From an uncultured Acetatifactor sp. (GTDB lineage: Bacteria > Bacillota > Clostridia > Lachnospirales > Lachnospiraceae), in assembly GCA_910584235.1 (NCBI GenBank), contig CAJTZD010000021.1:1-61462 (forward strand): 61,462 nt of DNA. The letters are read 5' to 3'. The notes beneath the pieces were generated by a model, which was given only the letters and a program-made list of their open reading frames with translations, searched no databases and had not been told where the DNA came from. The position numbers and the translations under genes are program-made. The first letter of the stretch is position 1; each line of letters starts with the position of its first letter. Positions 8,440 through 16,471 of the stretch are shown piece by piece.

Positions 8440-8444
8440 AATCA

Positions 8445-8473
8445 TTGCCAGAAACGCCTCCAGGCAGTATAAT
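8445..8473 (+). promoter_or_regulatory. Sigma-A promoter overlapping the apparent N-terminus of the Mrr-like gene
   Basis: TTGCCA (8445-8450), a 17-base spacer and a perfect TATAAT (8468-8473). The TTG of the -35 box and the ATG overlapping the -10 box both look like in-frame starts of the downstream gene, but a transcript from this promoter would begin near 8480, so neither can be its start codon. Confidence 0.8.
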
Positions 8474-8576
8474 GAAGTACATACGATCGGAAAACGGAGG
8501 CGTGGTCGGGATCGCTTCGGACGGCGCCCGGGACAGTATACGGTTCGATGGAAAAGGATTGGTAAGATACCGAAGT

Positions 8577-9038
8577 ATGGATACAAATACGATCATTATA
8601 ATAATAATCGCATGTGCGGCGGCAATGACGGGCAGTGCGGCCCTTTATTTCAGACATCGGGCAAGGCGGAGCCGGCCCGAGGAGTTCGACCTGATGGAGG
8701 GCCATGACTTTGAATACTACTGCGCGGAGCTTCTGAAAAATAACGGCTTCCAGGAAGTGGAGGTTACAAAGGGAAGCGGGGACTACGGCGTGGATATCCT
8801 GGCTCAAAAGGACGGCGTTACCTATGCCATTCAGTGCAAACGCTATGGGGCCCCGGTGGGGGTCAAAGCTGTCCAGGAGGCCTACGCAGGCAGGGATTAT
8901 TACGACAGGATGGTAGGCGCGGTGCTGACCAACCAGTATTTTACCCAGCCTGCGGTGGAGGCCGCGCAGAAGCTGAAGATCCTGCTGTGGGACAGAGGCT
9001 ACCTGGAGGACATGGCGGAGGAGTATGGAACCTCTTAA
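8577..9038 (+). CDS. Membrane-anchored Mrr-type restriction endonuclease-like protein
   Basis: A 153-residue protein. The first about 25 residues, MDTNTIIIIIIACAAAMTG onward, form one membrane segment, and a basic RHRARRSR follows. The rest is an Mrr/PD-(D/E)XK nuclease domain: FDLMEGHDFEYYCAELLKNN, then GSGDYGVDIL with the catalytic Asp and TYAIQCKRY with the Q-x-K pair. Small proteins with one membrane helix plus an Mrr domain are common in Firmicutes and are not tied to a methylase; their role is unclear. The open frame extends to 8445, but a promoter occupies that stretch, so ATG 8577 is chosen. It is convergent with the DUF885 gene, with four bases between stops. Confidence 0.8.
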   Translation: MDTNTIIIIIIACAAAMTGSAALYFRHRARRSRPEEFDLMEGHDFEYYCAELLKNNGFQEVEVTKGSGDYGVDILAQKDGVTYAIQCKRYGAPVGVKAVQEAYAGRDYYDRMVGAVLTNQYFTQPAVEAAQKLKILLWDRGYLEDMAEEYGTS

Positions 9039-9042
9039 GGCC

Positions 9043-10872
9043 TCAGGGCCGTGAGGACTCCTGCTCCAGCTTTTCTGTCAGGGACAAAAAGTCTGCGGGC
9101 CCCCAGTCCAGACAGAAAGTATGGAAACGGTAATCCGTGTACTCGTCTCCCCAGAGGCTCTTTGCGCGTTCCTGCAGGGAGAGAATCTCCAGGTATCCCA
9201 GATAATATTTCAGATAGTTGCAGGGCGACTGTATGATATAATTGTAGATTGCTTTTACGGAGGTGCTGTCGGTGATGCCAAAACCGGACAGCACCTTTGC
9301 AATCTGGCTGTAGGAGGCATTATCGTAATGGATCAGCACGTCCAGGACGGAATAGAGGCACAGCTGGAGGCTGCGGCTGTGGGACTCCAGCTGGGCGGCC
9401 CATGCCGCAGTCTCCTGACCATGCTCCCGCAGCAGATCCGCCGCGTACCGGAACGAGAGAAATTCCACATATAGTGCCCAGCCCTCCTGGTAGCCGCCGT
9501 ACCAAAGGAGCTCTCTGGCCGGGCTTTGATCCCGGGAAAGCAAAAAGCGGTTGTGGTATACGGTCTGATAGAGATGTCCCGGATATCCCTCATGGGCCAG
9601 GGTGGTGTACAGCTCCAGGCCGTCCGGAGTCTTCTTCCGGTTGATGTAGATGGTGTTGGTATCCGTGTCGTCTAAGGGGGAGGTCAGGTAAAAGGCAGGC
9701 GCGCAGTAATCTGCCAGACTGTCGGATACCGCCTTGACGTGAATGTCCACGGCGCCCTCCGGCACGGGAGGAAAGTCGGCTGCCATCCTGGTCTTTAGAT
9801 CCAAAAGCATCTGGGAGGCCTCCCTGTAGGGGAAGTCCGGGGAATTCTGGTCCGCATAGTACCGCGCAATCTCCGGATGCTCCGCGGCCATCTTTTTTAC
9901 GGTCTCATATTCCGCGGAAAATTTCCCGGCCAGAAGTGCCCGTATTTCATCCATGGTACGGTAAGAGCCGGTCTGTGAGATCACAAGCTGCTCGTAATAG
10001 GCCTTTCCCTCCGGCAGAGCCGCCAGTCCCGCAGGCACTGCGTCATGCTCCTCCAACAGCAGAAGACCGTCTCCCAGGGCTGCATAGGCGGGCAGTACCA
10101 CAGTTTTTAACAGCCGTTCGTTTTGGGCGATATAATGGCCGGCTTCCTGGGCTGTGATGATATTCCTTTGTACCAGGGCTTCCAGCCGTTCCTGAAAGGT
10201 GGTCTGGAGGAAATGGATACCGGCCTCCAGAGCTTCTTTTGTGACAACGGTGTCACATTGCTCCCGCACGGACTGCAGAAAGGCAGCCGGGAGGGGCAGT
10301 CCGGCAGCGGCCCGTTCCTGCTCATAGATCAGGAGAGAGGCAAAATATTCGTCCACCTGGTCAAGGAGAGCCAGATAGTCTTCCACGTCCCGTTTCGTGC
10401 GGAAAGCGTATTCCGCCAGCAGAATGGGCAGCTGGGTCTGGGCGCCGGAGGAGGGAGACAGGGGATCGTCGTAATAGGGGAAGCCGCTTAAGGCCAGAGA
10501 ATTTTCCAGGGAGCGGTTCAGCAGTTTCCACAGCCAGGCATCGGACTCGGAAAGCTTTTCCACACGCAGGATTTTCAGTGCGGCCAGCAAATTTTCAGTG
10601 CCGGCCCTGCTCCCCAAAGCGCTCTCGGGAGCATAGCAGGAGAGTGTGGGCGCATAATCGTGGATGCCGAAGTCGGCAGGATTTGCCAGGGTATAGTGGA
10701 GATTCAGTGTGTCGGCTGCCATTTCCTGGGTGAAAAGCCTTGCGGTAAGGCTTGTGAAGCGCTTTTCGTCCTGCTTATATGTAAAAAGGAAGAGCGTCAG
10801 GCCCAGAAAGGCCAGCAGAAAGCTCAGGCCGAAAAGCAGTTGTTTGTTGGAAAGTCGGGAATTTTTGTTCAA
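9043..10872 (-). CDS. DUF885 family metallopeptidase-like lipid-anchored/membrane protein
   Basis: A 609-residue protein with one N-terminal membrane segment (about residues 11-31, QLLFGLSFLLAFLGLTLFLF) and a large extracytoplasmic part. It carries the DUF885 zinc motif HEGYPGH at residues 427-433, and a downstream YQEGWALYVE (Glu463) supplies the likely third ligand. DUF885 proteins fold as M3/M32-like helical metallopeptidases; characterised members hydrolyse peptides or ester/amide bonds, and the substrate here is unknown. It is transcribed alone on the minus strand, convergent with the Mrr-like gene and divergent from the pentose operon. Confidence 0.85.
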   Translation of the reverse strand: MNKNSRLSNKQLLFGLSFLLAFLGLTLFLFTYKQDEKRFTSLTARLFTQEMAADTLNLHYTLANPADFGIHDYAPTLSCYAPESALGSRAGTENLLAALKILRVEKLSESDAWLWKLLNRSLENSLALSGFPYYDDPLSPSSGAQTQLPILLAEYAFRTKRDVEDYLALLDQVDEYFASLLIYEQERAAAGLPLPAAFLQSVREQCDTVVTKEALEAGIHFLQTTFQERLEALVQRNIITAQEAGHYIAQNERLLKTVVLPAYAALGDGLLLLEEHDAVPAGLAALPEGKAYYEQLVISQTGSYRTMDEIRALLAGKFSAEYETVKKMAAEHPEIARYYADQNSPDFPYREASQMLLDLKTRMAADFPPVPEGAVDIHVKAVSDSLADYCAPAFYLTSPLDDTDTNTIYINRKKTPDGLELYTTLAHEGYPGHLYQTVYHNRFLLSRDQSPARELLWYGGYQEGWALYVEFLSFRYAADLLREHGQETAAWAAQLESHSRSLQLCLYSVLDVLIHYDNASYSQIAKVLSGFGITDSTSVKAIYNYIIQSPCNYLKYYLGYLEILSLQERAKSLWGDEYTDYRFHTFCLDWGPADFLSLTEKLEQESSRP

Positions 10873-10961
10873 AAAATCACCTGATAAGGAAGATATTGCT
10901 ACAGTATATGAAAGAAGGCGCTAAGGCATGATTGAGACGGGGGAAGAATTCCGGTACAATA

Positions 10962-10990
10962 TTGACTTTACAGCCGCTTTTTTTTATACT
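10962..10990 (+). promoter_or_regulatory. Sigma-A promoter of the pentose operon
   Basis: TTGACT (10962-10967), a 17-base spacer with a run of T, and TATACT (10985-10990). The kinase ATG at 11045 is 55 bases further on behind AGAGGT. No obvious AraR or CcpA operator was recognised nearby. Confidence 0.75.
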
Positions 10991-11044
10991 GGTAGATAGA
11001 GTTTTGTGGAATAAAACAGCATAGAGGCAGAAAAGAGGTAGACT

Positions 11045-12646
11045 ATGAGCGAAGAGATCAGGAAAGCGATTCAGGAGGGGCAGGCAGTGCTGGGCCTGGA
11101 GTTCGGCTCCACCCGCATCAAAGCCGTTTTGGTAGACAAAAGCCATCAGCCCGTCGCCCAGGGGAACTGGGACTGGGAGAACCGGCTGGAGGACAATATC
11201 TGGACCTACAGCCTGGAGGACATCTGGGAGGGGCTGCGGGGCTGCTATCAGGACCTGGTCCGGGACGTGCAAACGAAATACGGCGTGCCCCTGACCAGGC
11301 TGGCGGCTTTGGGATTCTCGGGCATGATGCACGGCTATATGCCCTTTGACCGGGCAGGAAAGCTTCTGGTGCCTTTCCGCACCTGGCGCAACACCATGAC
11401 CGGGGAGGCATGCAGGAAGCTTTTGCCCGTATTCAACTTCAATATACCCCAGAGATGGAGCATTGCCCATCTGTACCAGGCCATTTTGAGCGGGGAGGAG
11501 CATGTGAAAGACATAGCTTTCTTCACCACTCTGGCGGGATACATACACTGGCAGCTTTCGGGAGAAAAGGTGCTGGGCGTGGGCGAGGCTTCGGGTATGT
11601 TCCCCATCGACTCCCGGATCTGTGACTACGATGCCCGCATGCTGGAGCAGTTCGACGAGCTGGCGGCGGACAGGAATCCGGGCTGGAAGCTTCGGGACAT
11701 CCTGCCCAAGGTGCTGTGCGCGGGACAGACCGCAGGATGGCTTACCGAGGAGGGCGCGAAGCTTTTGGACCCCACAGGCGCCCTGGAGCCCGGCGCGCCC
11801 ATGTGCCCTCCCGAGGGGGACGCGGGCACCGGCATGACCGCCACCAACAGCGTGAGGAAGCGCACGGGCAATATCTCCGCCGGAACTTCCATCTTCTCCA
11901 TGGTGGTGACGGAGAAGCCTCTTTCCAAAGTCCATGAGGAGATCGACATGGTCACCACCCCGGACGGCAGCCCCGTGGCCATGGTGCACTGCAACAACTG
12001 TACTTCGGATCTGAATGCCTGGGTGAATCTGTTCGGGGAGTTTATGGGCAAGCTTTCAGGGGCAAAGCCGGACAAAAACGAGCTGTACGGTCTGCTCTAC
12101 AGGGAGGCCCTGGAGGCGGATGCGGACTGCGGCGGCCTGATGGCCTACAATTACTTCTCCGGGGAACCTGTGACAGGCTTAAGCGAGGGCAGGCCCATGT
12201 TTGTCCGTACGCCGGACGCGAAGTTTACCCTGGCCAACTTCATGCGCAGCCACCTTTACAGCGCCATGGCTGCCCTGAAGATCGGAAACGACATTCTCTT
12301 AAAGGAAGAGCAGGTGGAAGTGGATTCCCTCACGGGCCACGGCGGTCTGTTCAAGACGCCCGTGGTGGGGCAGCGGCTGATGGCAGCGGCAATGAACGCG
12401 CCTGTGACCGTGATGGATACCGCCAGCGAGGGCGGCGCCTGGGGAATGGCAGTGCTGGCGGCTTATATGTACGAAAAGGAAGTGGGCGAGACTCTGCCGG
12501 ATTACTTAAGCGGGAAGATTTTCGCCGGGCAGACCGGCACCACCATTGCACCTAAGCCAGAAGACGTGGCAGGCTTCGATACTTTCATCGAGAAGTATAA
12601 GAGCACGCTGCCCGCGGAGAAAGCGGCTGTGAAAGGGCTGGTATAG
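11045..12646 (+). CDS. FGGY-family carbohydrate kinase (probable ribulokinase/xylulokinase role)
   Basis: A 533-residue FGGY kinase. The first phosphate-binding loop is LEFGSTRIKAV (about 17-27), the substrate-side segment is GFSGMMHGYMPFD, and the C-terminal ATP loop is represented by TASEGGAWGMAVLAAY. It differs from classical AraB and XylB and looks like the clostridial type represented by the ribulokinase AraK of Clostridium acetobutylicum, an assignment supported by the araD-like gene 47 bases downstream. Kinase then epimerase would convert L-ribulose to D-xylulose 5-phosphate, and the split transketolase would take it onward. No isomerase gene is in the window. First gene of a five- or six-gene operon; D-xylulose or another ketose is an alternative substrate. 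Confidence 0.85.
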   Translation: MSEEIRKAIQEGQAVLGLEFGSTRIKAVLVDKSHQPVAQGNWDWENRLEDNIWTYSLEDIWEGLRGCYQDLVRDVQTKYGVPLTRLAALGFSGMMHGYMPFDRAGKLLVPFRTWRNTMTGEACRKLLPVFNFNIPQRWSIAHLYQAILSGEEHVKDIAFFTTLAGYIHWQLSGEKVLGVGEASGMFPIDSRICDYDARMLEQFDELAADRNPGWKLRDILPKVLCAGQTAGWLTEEGAKLLDPTGALEPGAPMCPPEGDAGTGMTATNSVRKRTGNISAGTSIFSMVVTEKPLSKVHEEIDMVTTPDGSPVAMVHCNNCTSDLNAWVNLFGEFMGKLSGAKPDKNELYGLLYREALEADADCGGLMAYNYFSGEPVTGLSEGRPMFVRTPDAKFTLANFMRSHLYSAMAALKIGNDILLKEEQVEVDSLTGHGGLFKTPVVGQRLMAAAMNAPVTVMDTASEGGAWGMAVLAAYMYEKEVGETLPDYLSGKIFAGQTGTTIAPKPEDVAGFDTFIEKYKSTLPAEKAAVKGLV

Positions 12647-12693
12647 GGAGGGGCACCGCCCGCGCAGCGATTATATTAGAAAGGAGAAGCATT

Positions 12694-13392
12694 ATGTTAG
12701 AGGAACTGAAAAAAATTGTCTGTGAGGCCAATATGACTCTGCCCGGATACGGTCTTGTGACCTTTACCTGGGGCAATGTCAGCGCCATTGACAGGGAGAG
12801 CGGTCTGTTTGTCATCAAGCCCAGCGGGGTGGAATATGACAAGCTGACGCCGGAAGATATGGTTGTAGTAGACCTGGACTGCAAGAAAGTGGAGGGGCGC
12901 TACAATCCCTCCTCGGACACTGCCACCCATGCGGAGCTCTATAAGGCGTTTCCGGAGATTGGGGGCATTGTGCACACCCATTCCTCCTACGCCACCAGCT
13001 GGGCCCAGGCAGGCAGGAGCATTCCCTGCTACGGCACCACCCATGCGGACTACATCTACGGTGAAGTGCCCTGCCTCAGATGCCTGAACGCGGAGGAGAT
13101 CGCGGAGGATTACGAGAGGAACACGGGACGACTGATCGTCAGCGAGTTCCTGCGGATGTGCAAGGACCCTGTGTCGGTACCCGCGGTGCTGTGCAAAAAC
13201 CACGGGCCTTTTACCTGGGGAAAGGACGCCAAAGAGGCCGTACACAATGCGGTGGTGCTGGAGGAAGTGGCCAAGATGGCATACCGCACCGAGTCTATCA
13301 ACCACCATGTCCAGCCGGCGCCCCAGGAGCTGATGGATAAGCATTATTACAGAAAGCATGGGGCCAATGCCTATTATGGGCAGCATAAGTAA
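12694..13392 (+). CDS. araD: L-ribulose-5-phosphate 4-epimerase (AraD-like class II aldolase)
   Basis: A 232-residue zinc enzyme of the class II aldolase/epimerase family, of normal length. The zinc ligands are visible as His94 and His96 in GIVHTHSSYA and His170 in VLCKNHGPFTWG. The substrate loop GNVSAIDRESGLFVIKPSG and the YGTTHADYIYGEVPC segment match AraD rather than fuculose aldolase. It interconverts L-ribulose 5-phosphate and D-xylulose 5-phosphate in the cytosol. AAAGGAGAAG precedes the ATG. The preceding kinase and following transketolase subunits make the pathway assignment consistent. Confidence 0.9.
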   Translation: MLEELKKIVCEANMTLPGYGLVTFTWGNVSAIDRESGLFVIKPSGVEYDKLTPEDMVVVDLDCKKVEGRYNPSSDTATHAELYKAFPEIGGIVHTHSSYATSWAQAGRSIPCYGTTHADYIYGEVPCLRCLNAEEIAEDYERNTGRLIVSEFLRMCKDPVSVPAVLCKNHGPFTWGKDAKEAVHNAVVLEEVAKMAYRTESINHHVQPAPQELMDKHYYRKHGANAYYGQHK

Positions 13393-13536
13393 AAAAAGAA
13401 GAAGTTAGCTGTATGCCTCGAACCGGCCGGGAGAAAAACCATATGGGCGGAGACGGGCCGCATACCGATACATGGGGCAGGCCATGTGCCGGCTGCAGAT
13501 CCGCCCGCGGGCAGATACAGCGGAATGGAGGAAAAA

Positions 13537-14379
13537 ATGGATAATTTAGAGCTGCAAAAGCGCGCCAATGATGTGCGCAAAGGCATCGTCACCGCAGTTC
13601 ACAGCGCAAAGGCAGGACATCCCGGGGGCTCCCTTTCCTCGGCGGATGTGTTTACCTATCTGTATTTTGAGGAAATGAACATTGACCCAAAGGAGCCGGA
13701 TAAGGAGGACAGGGACCGCTTCGTGCTGTCAAAGGGACATAATGCTCCGGGCCTGTATTCGGCTTTGGCCAACAGAGGATTCTTCCCCGTGGAGGATCTG
13801 AAGACCCTGCGCAAGCTGGGCTCTTATCTCCAGGGACATCCCTGCATCCATATCCCCGGTGTGGACATGTCTTCCGGCTCCCTGGGACAGGGCATCTCCG
13901 CGGCCGTTGGCATGGCCCTGGGGGGGAAGATGGAGGGAAAGGACTTCCGGGTCTATACGCTGCTGGGAGACGGGGAGATTCAGGAGGGACAGGTATGGGA
14001 GGCCGCCATGTTCGCCGGCTTCCGGAAACTGGACAATCTCTGCGTCATCGTGGACAATAACGGCCTGCAGATCGACGGTCCCGTGGATCAGGTCTGTTCT
14101 CCTTACCCCATTGACAAAAAGTTCGAGGCTTTTAACTTCCATGTGATCAATGTGGACGCTCACGATTTTGACGCACTCCGGGCCGCGTTTCGGGAGGCAA
14201 GGGACACCAAAGGTATGCCTGCCTGTATCGTCATGCACAGCCTAAAGGGTAAGGGTGTGTCTTTCATGGAGGGGAATGCGGACTGGCACGGCAAGGCGCC
14301 CAACGATGAGGAATATCAGGTGGCAATGGCCGATCTGGAGAAAATCGGCGCAGAATTAGAGAAAGCAGGTGAGGCGTGA
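13537..14379 (+). CDS. Transketolase, N-terminal (TPP-binding) subunit
   Basis: A 280-residue first half of a split transketolase. It has the GHPGG motif (27-31) and the thiamine-diphosphate motif starting GDGEIQEGQVWEAA near residue 144 and ending NN in IVDNNGLQIDG. The frame is open from 13486, but ATG 13537 has GGAGG five bases upstream and fits the family start (MDNLELQKRANDVRKG). The second subunit overlaps its stop. The two halves together transfer two-carbon units between pentose and hexose phosphates, using the xylulose 5-phosphate made by the preceding enzymes. Split transketolases are usual in Clostridia and archaea. Confidence 0.92.
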   Translation: MDNLELQKRANDVRKGIVTAVHSAKAGHPGGSLSSADVFTYLYFEEMNIDPKEPDKEDRDRFVLSKGHNAPGLYSALANRGFFPVEDLKTLRKLGSYLQGHPCIHIPGVDMSSGSLGQGISAAVGMALGGKMEGKDFRVYTLLGDGEIQEGQVWEAAMFAGFRKLDNLCVIVDNNGLQIDGPVDQVCSPYPIDKKFEAFNFHVINVDAHDFDALRAAFREARDTKGMPACIVMHSLKGKGVSFMEGNADWHGKAPNDEEYQVAMADLEKIGAELEKAGEA

Positions 14380-15323
14380 TGGCAGAGAATACGATCAAAA
14401 AGATTGCGACCCGTGAGAGCTACGGCAACGCGTTAAAGGAGCTGGGGGAGGAATTTCCGAACCTGGTGGTGCTGGACGCGGACTTGGCGGCGGCTACCAA
14501 GACAGGCATTTTCAAGAAAGCATATCCGGACAGACATATTGACTGCGGTATCGCGGAGTCCAACATGATGGGCGTGGCGGCAGGGCTTTCTCTGGTGGGA
14601 AAGATTCCCTTTGTCAGCTCCTTTGCCATGTTCGCTGCAGGCAGGGCCTTTGAGCAGGTGCGCAATTCCATCGGATACCCTCATCTGAACGTGAAGATCG
14701 GGGCTACCCATGCGGGCATCACGGTAGGCGAGGACGGCGCTACCCATCAATGCAATGAGGACATTGCCCTGATGCGCACCATCCCCGGCATGGTGGTCAT
14801 GTGCCCCGCTGACGACGTGGAGGCAAAGGCGGCTGTCCGCGCCGCGCTGGAGCACGAGGGGCCTGTATACATCCGCTTCGGCCGTGCGGCGGTGCCCGTG
14901 ATTAATGACAGGCCGGATTATCATTTTGAGATCGGAAAGGGCTCCGTGGTCAGGGAGGGTACGGATGTGACCATTGTGGCTACGGGCATCTGCGTAGATT
15001 CCGCTTTGGGTGCGGCAAGGCTTTTGGAGGCGGAGGGCGTAAATGCCGAGGTGATCAGCATCTGTACCATCAAGCCTCTGGATGAGGAGATCATTATAGA
15101 CAGCGCAAAAAAGACCGGAAAGGTAGTCACCGTGGAGGAGCATTCCGTCATCGGCGGCCTGGGCAGCGCGGTCTGCGATGCCTTAAGCGCGAAGCTTCCC
15201 ACAAAAGTGAAAAAGCTGGGCATGCAGGATGTGTTCGGCGAGTCCGGCTCCGCCGCCGCATTGGTGCAGAAGTATGGCCTGGACGCGGAGGGCGTGTACA
15301 AGTCCGTAAAAGAATTCCTGTAA
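14379..15323 (+). CDS. Transketolase, C-terminal subunit
   Basis: A 314-residue second half of transketolase, with pyrimidine-binding and C-terminal domains: ATRESYGNALKELGEEFPNL, DCGIAESNMMGVAAGLS, SSFAMFAAGRAFEQVRNS and a C-terminal VTVEEHSVIGGLGSAV. The catalytic Glu for thiamine activation is in GIAESNM. The start is ATG 14379, overlapping the previous stop as TGATG with AGGTGAGG upstream; a GTG at 14376 is a weaker option. The two subunits are translationally coupled and form the active heteromer. Confidence 0.92.
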   Translation: MAENTIKKIATRESYGNALKELGEEFPNLVVLDADLAAATKTGIFKKAYPDRHIDCGIAESNMMGVAAGLSLVGKIPFVSSFAMFAAGRAFEQVRNSIGYPHLNVKIGATHAGITVGEDGATHQCNEDIALMRTIPGMVVMCPADDVEAKAAVRAALEHEGPVYIRFGRAAVPVINDRPDYHFEIGKGSVVREGTDVTIVATGICVDSALGAARLLEAEGVNAEVISICTIKPLDEEIIIDSAKKTGKVVTVEEHSVIGGLGSAVCDALSAKLPTKVKKLGMQDVFGESGSAAALVQKYGLDAEGVYKSVKEFL

Positions 15324-15379
15324 CCGGGCAATCCGCCCGGAGGCGGAGAAACGCAATCAAGATCAGGAGGGGAAGCATT

Positions 15380-15433
15380 ATGCAGGGCCAGACCAACGGT
15401 CTGTTCCCCGGGGATAGGGGAGGAGAGAGATGA
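15380..15433 (+). CDS. Possible 17-residue coupled small ORF
   Basis: AGGAGGGGAAGCATT leads into ATG 15380, giving MQGQTNGLFPGDRGGER. The stop overlaps the next gene as ATGA (15430-15433). Just upstream, CCGGGC-AATCC-GCCCGG (15324-15340) forms an intercistronic hairpin. The strong start and the ATGA overlap suggest translational coupling to the SDR gene. The peptide sequence itself matches nothing known to me and may be functionless. Confidence 0.3.
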   Translation: MQGQTNGLFPGDRGGER

Positions 15434-16323
15434 AGATATTAGTCATAGGGGGCAGCTACTTTTTCGGCAGGGTCTTTGTCATGCTGGCGGCAAAGGAGCA
15501 TGATGTGACGGTACTGAACCGGGGAACCTACTCTGTGGCGCAGTTTGGGGCAAAGCAGATCACAGGGGACCGGAAAGACGTATCGCTGTGGCGGAGTGTG
15601 AGGGATGACTATGACTGCGTAGTAGACTTCTGCGCCTACGAAAGCGGGGACATTGCCCGGGTACTGGAAAATATGCCGGGACACATGACACAGTATATCT
15701 TCATCAGCACCGTGGATGTCTATGCGCGGGGGAGAGGCGGCCTGAAGGGGGAAGAGACTCCGTTTGAGACAAGACCCCTGCCCGGGGAAGCCGGGGCGTA
15801 CATTGCGGGAAAGGTGGCCCTGGAGCAGGAGGTCCGGGAGGAATGCGCAAAAAGGGGGATCGCGGTTACCGTGCTGCGCCCCGCCATCCTTTACGGCCCC
15901 CTGAATTATGCCCCCAGGGAATCCGTATATATCCGGCTTATGGCTCAGAACCATGTGCTGCCTTATATTACGGACGCCGCGGGAGCGTTCCAGTTCGTCT
16001 ATGTCAGGGACGCCGCGGAGGCAGTACTGAAATGCCTGGGAAATCCGGGAGCCTATGGGCAGGCTTACAATCTGTGCGGGGAGGAGATTCTTACCTATGA
16101 GACCTTTTTCCGGGAGCTGAAGCGGGCTTGCGATATGGAGGTCCGGGAGATCGCGCTGACTGCCCGGGAAGCTGAGGAGCAGGGCCTGCCGCTTCCTTTT
16201 CCCGTGACAGAGGCGGAGACGGAATTGTGCTCCAATGAAAAAGGAAAGGCGCAGCTGGGGCTGTGTTATACGGATATCGCAGAGGGAATGGCCAGAACTT
16301 ACCGGGCCTTTCGGGATATTTAG
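15430..16323 (+). CDS. NAD-dependent epimerase/dehydratase (atypical extended SDR)
   Basis: A 297-residue nucleotide-sugar-type SDR. The Rossmann loop at the N-terminus is the atypical GGSYFFG (KILVIGGSYFFGRVFVMLA), as in SDRs related to isoflavone reductase and chloroplast stem-loop binding proteins. ISTVDVYA replaces the usual STSSVYG, and the YxxxK pair is present as AYIAGKVALE. Substrate binding continues with VLRPAILYGP. The catalytic Ser is replaced by Thr or Val, so the reaction is uncertain. It is the last gene of the pentose operon, coupled to the small ORF before it. A sugar or sugar-phosphate oxidoreductase role is inferred only from neighbours. Confidence 0.8.
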   Translation: MKILVIGGSYFFGRVFVMLAAKEHDVTVLNRGTYSVAQFGAKQITGDRKDVSLWRSVRDDYDCVVDFCAYESGDIARVLENMPGHMTQYIFISTVDVYARGRGGLKGEETPFETRPLPGEAGAYIAGKVALEQEVREECAKRGIAVTVLRPAILYGPLNYAPRESVYIRLMAQNHVLPYITDAAGAFQFVYVRDAAEAVLKCLGNPGAYGQAYNLCGEEILTYETFFRELKRACDMEVREIALTAREAEEQGLPLPFPVTEAETELCSNEKGKAQLGLCYTDIAEGMARTYRAFRDI

Positions 16324-16471
16324 GGATAGTCTAAACGGGGGAGACTTTTTGGGAATTGAGATTTTTGCAGAAAATTTTCAAAGATCTGCATTTGGATATA
16401 AAAATGATACATTTCTGTTTTATCATAGGACTCACATAAAATAAATGGACATAAACCGAAGAGGTGGAGAG

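Noticed and set aside
10877..11989. Minus-strand ORF of 370 residues opposite the FGGY kinase
   Set aside because: Antisense shadow of a GC-rich gene; no start signal or domain.
16392..16425. Dyad AATGATA with TATCAT upstream of the amidase gene
   Set aside because: Short, AT-rich and likely by chance; no promoter pair could be placed around it with confidence.
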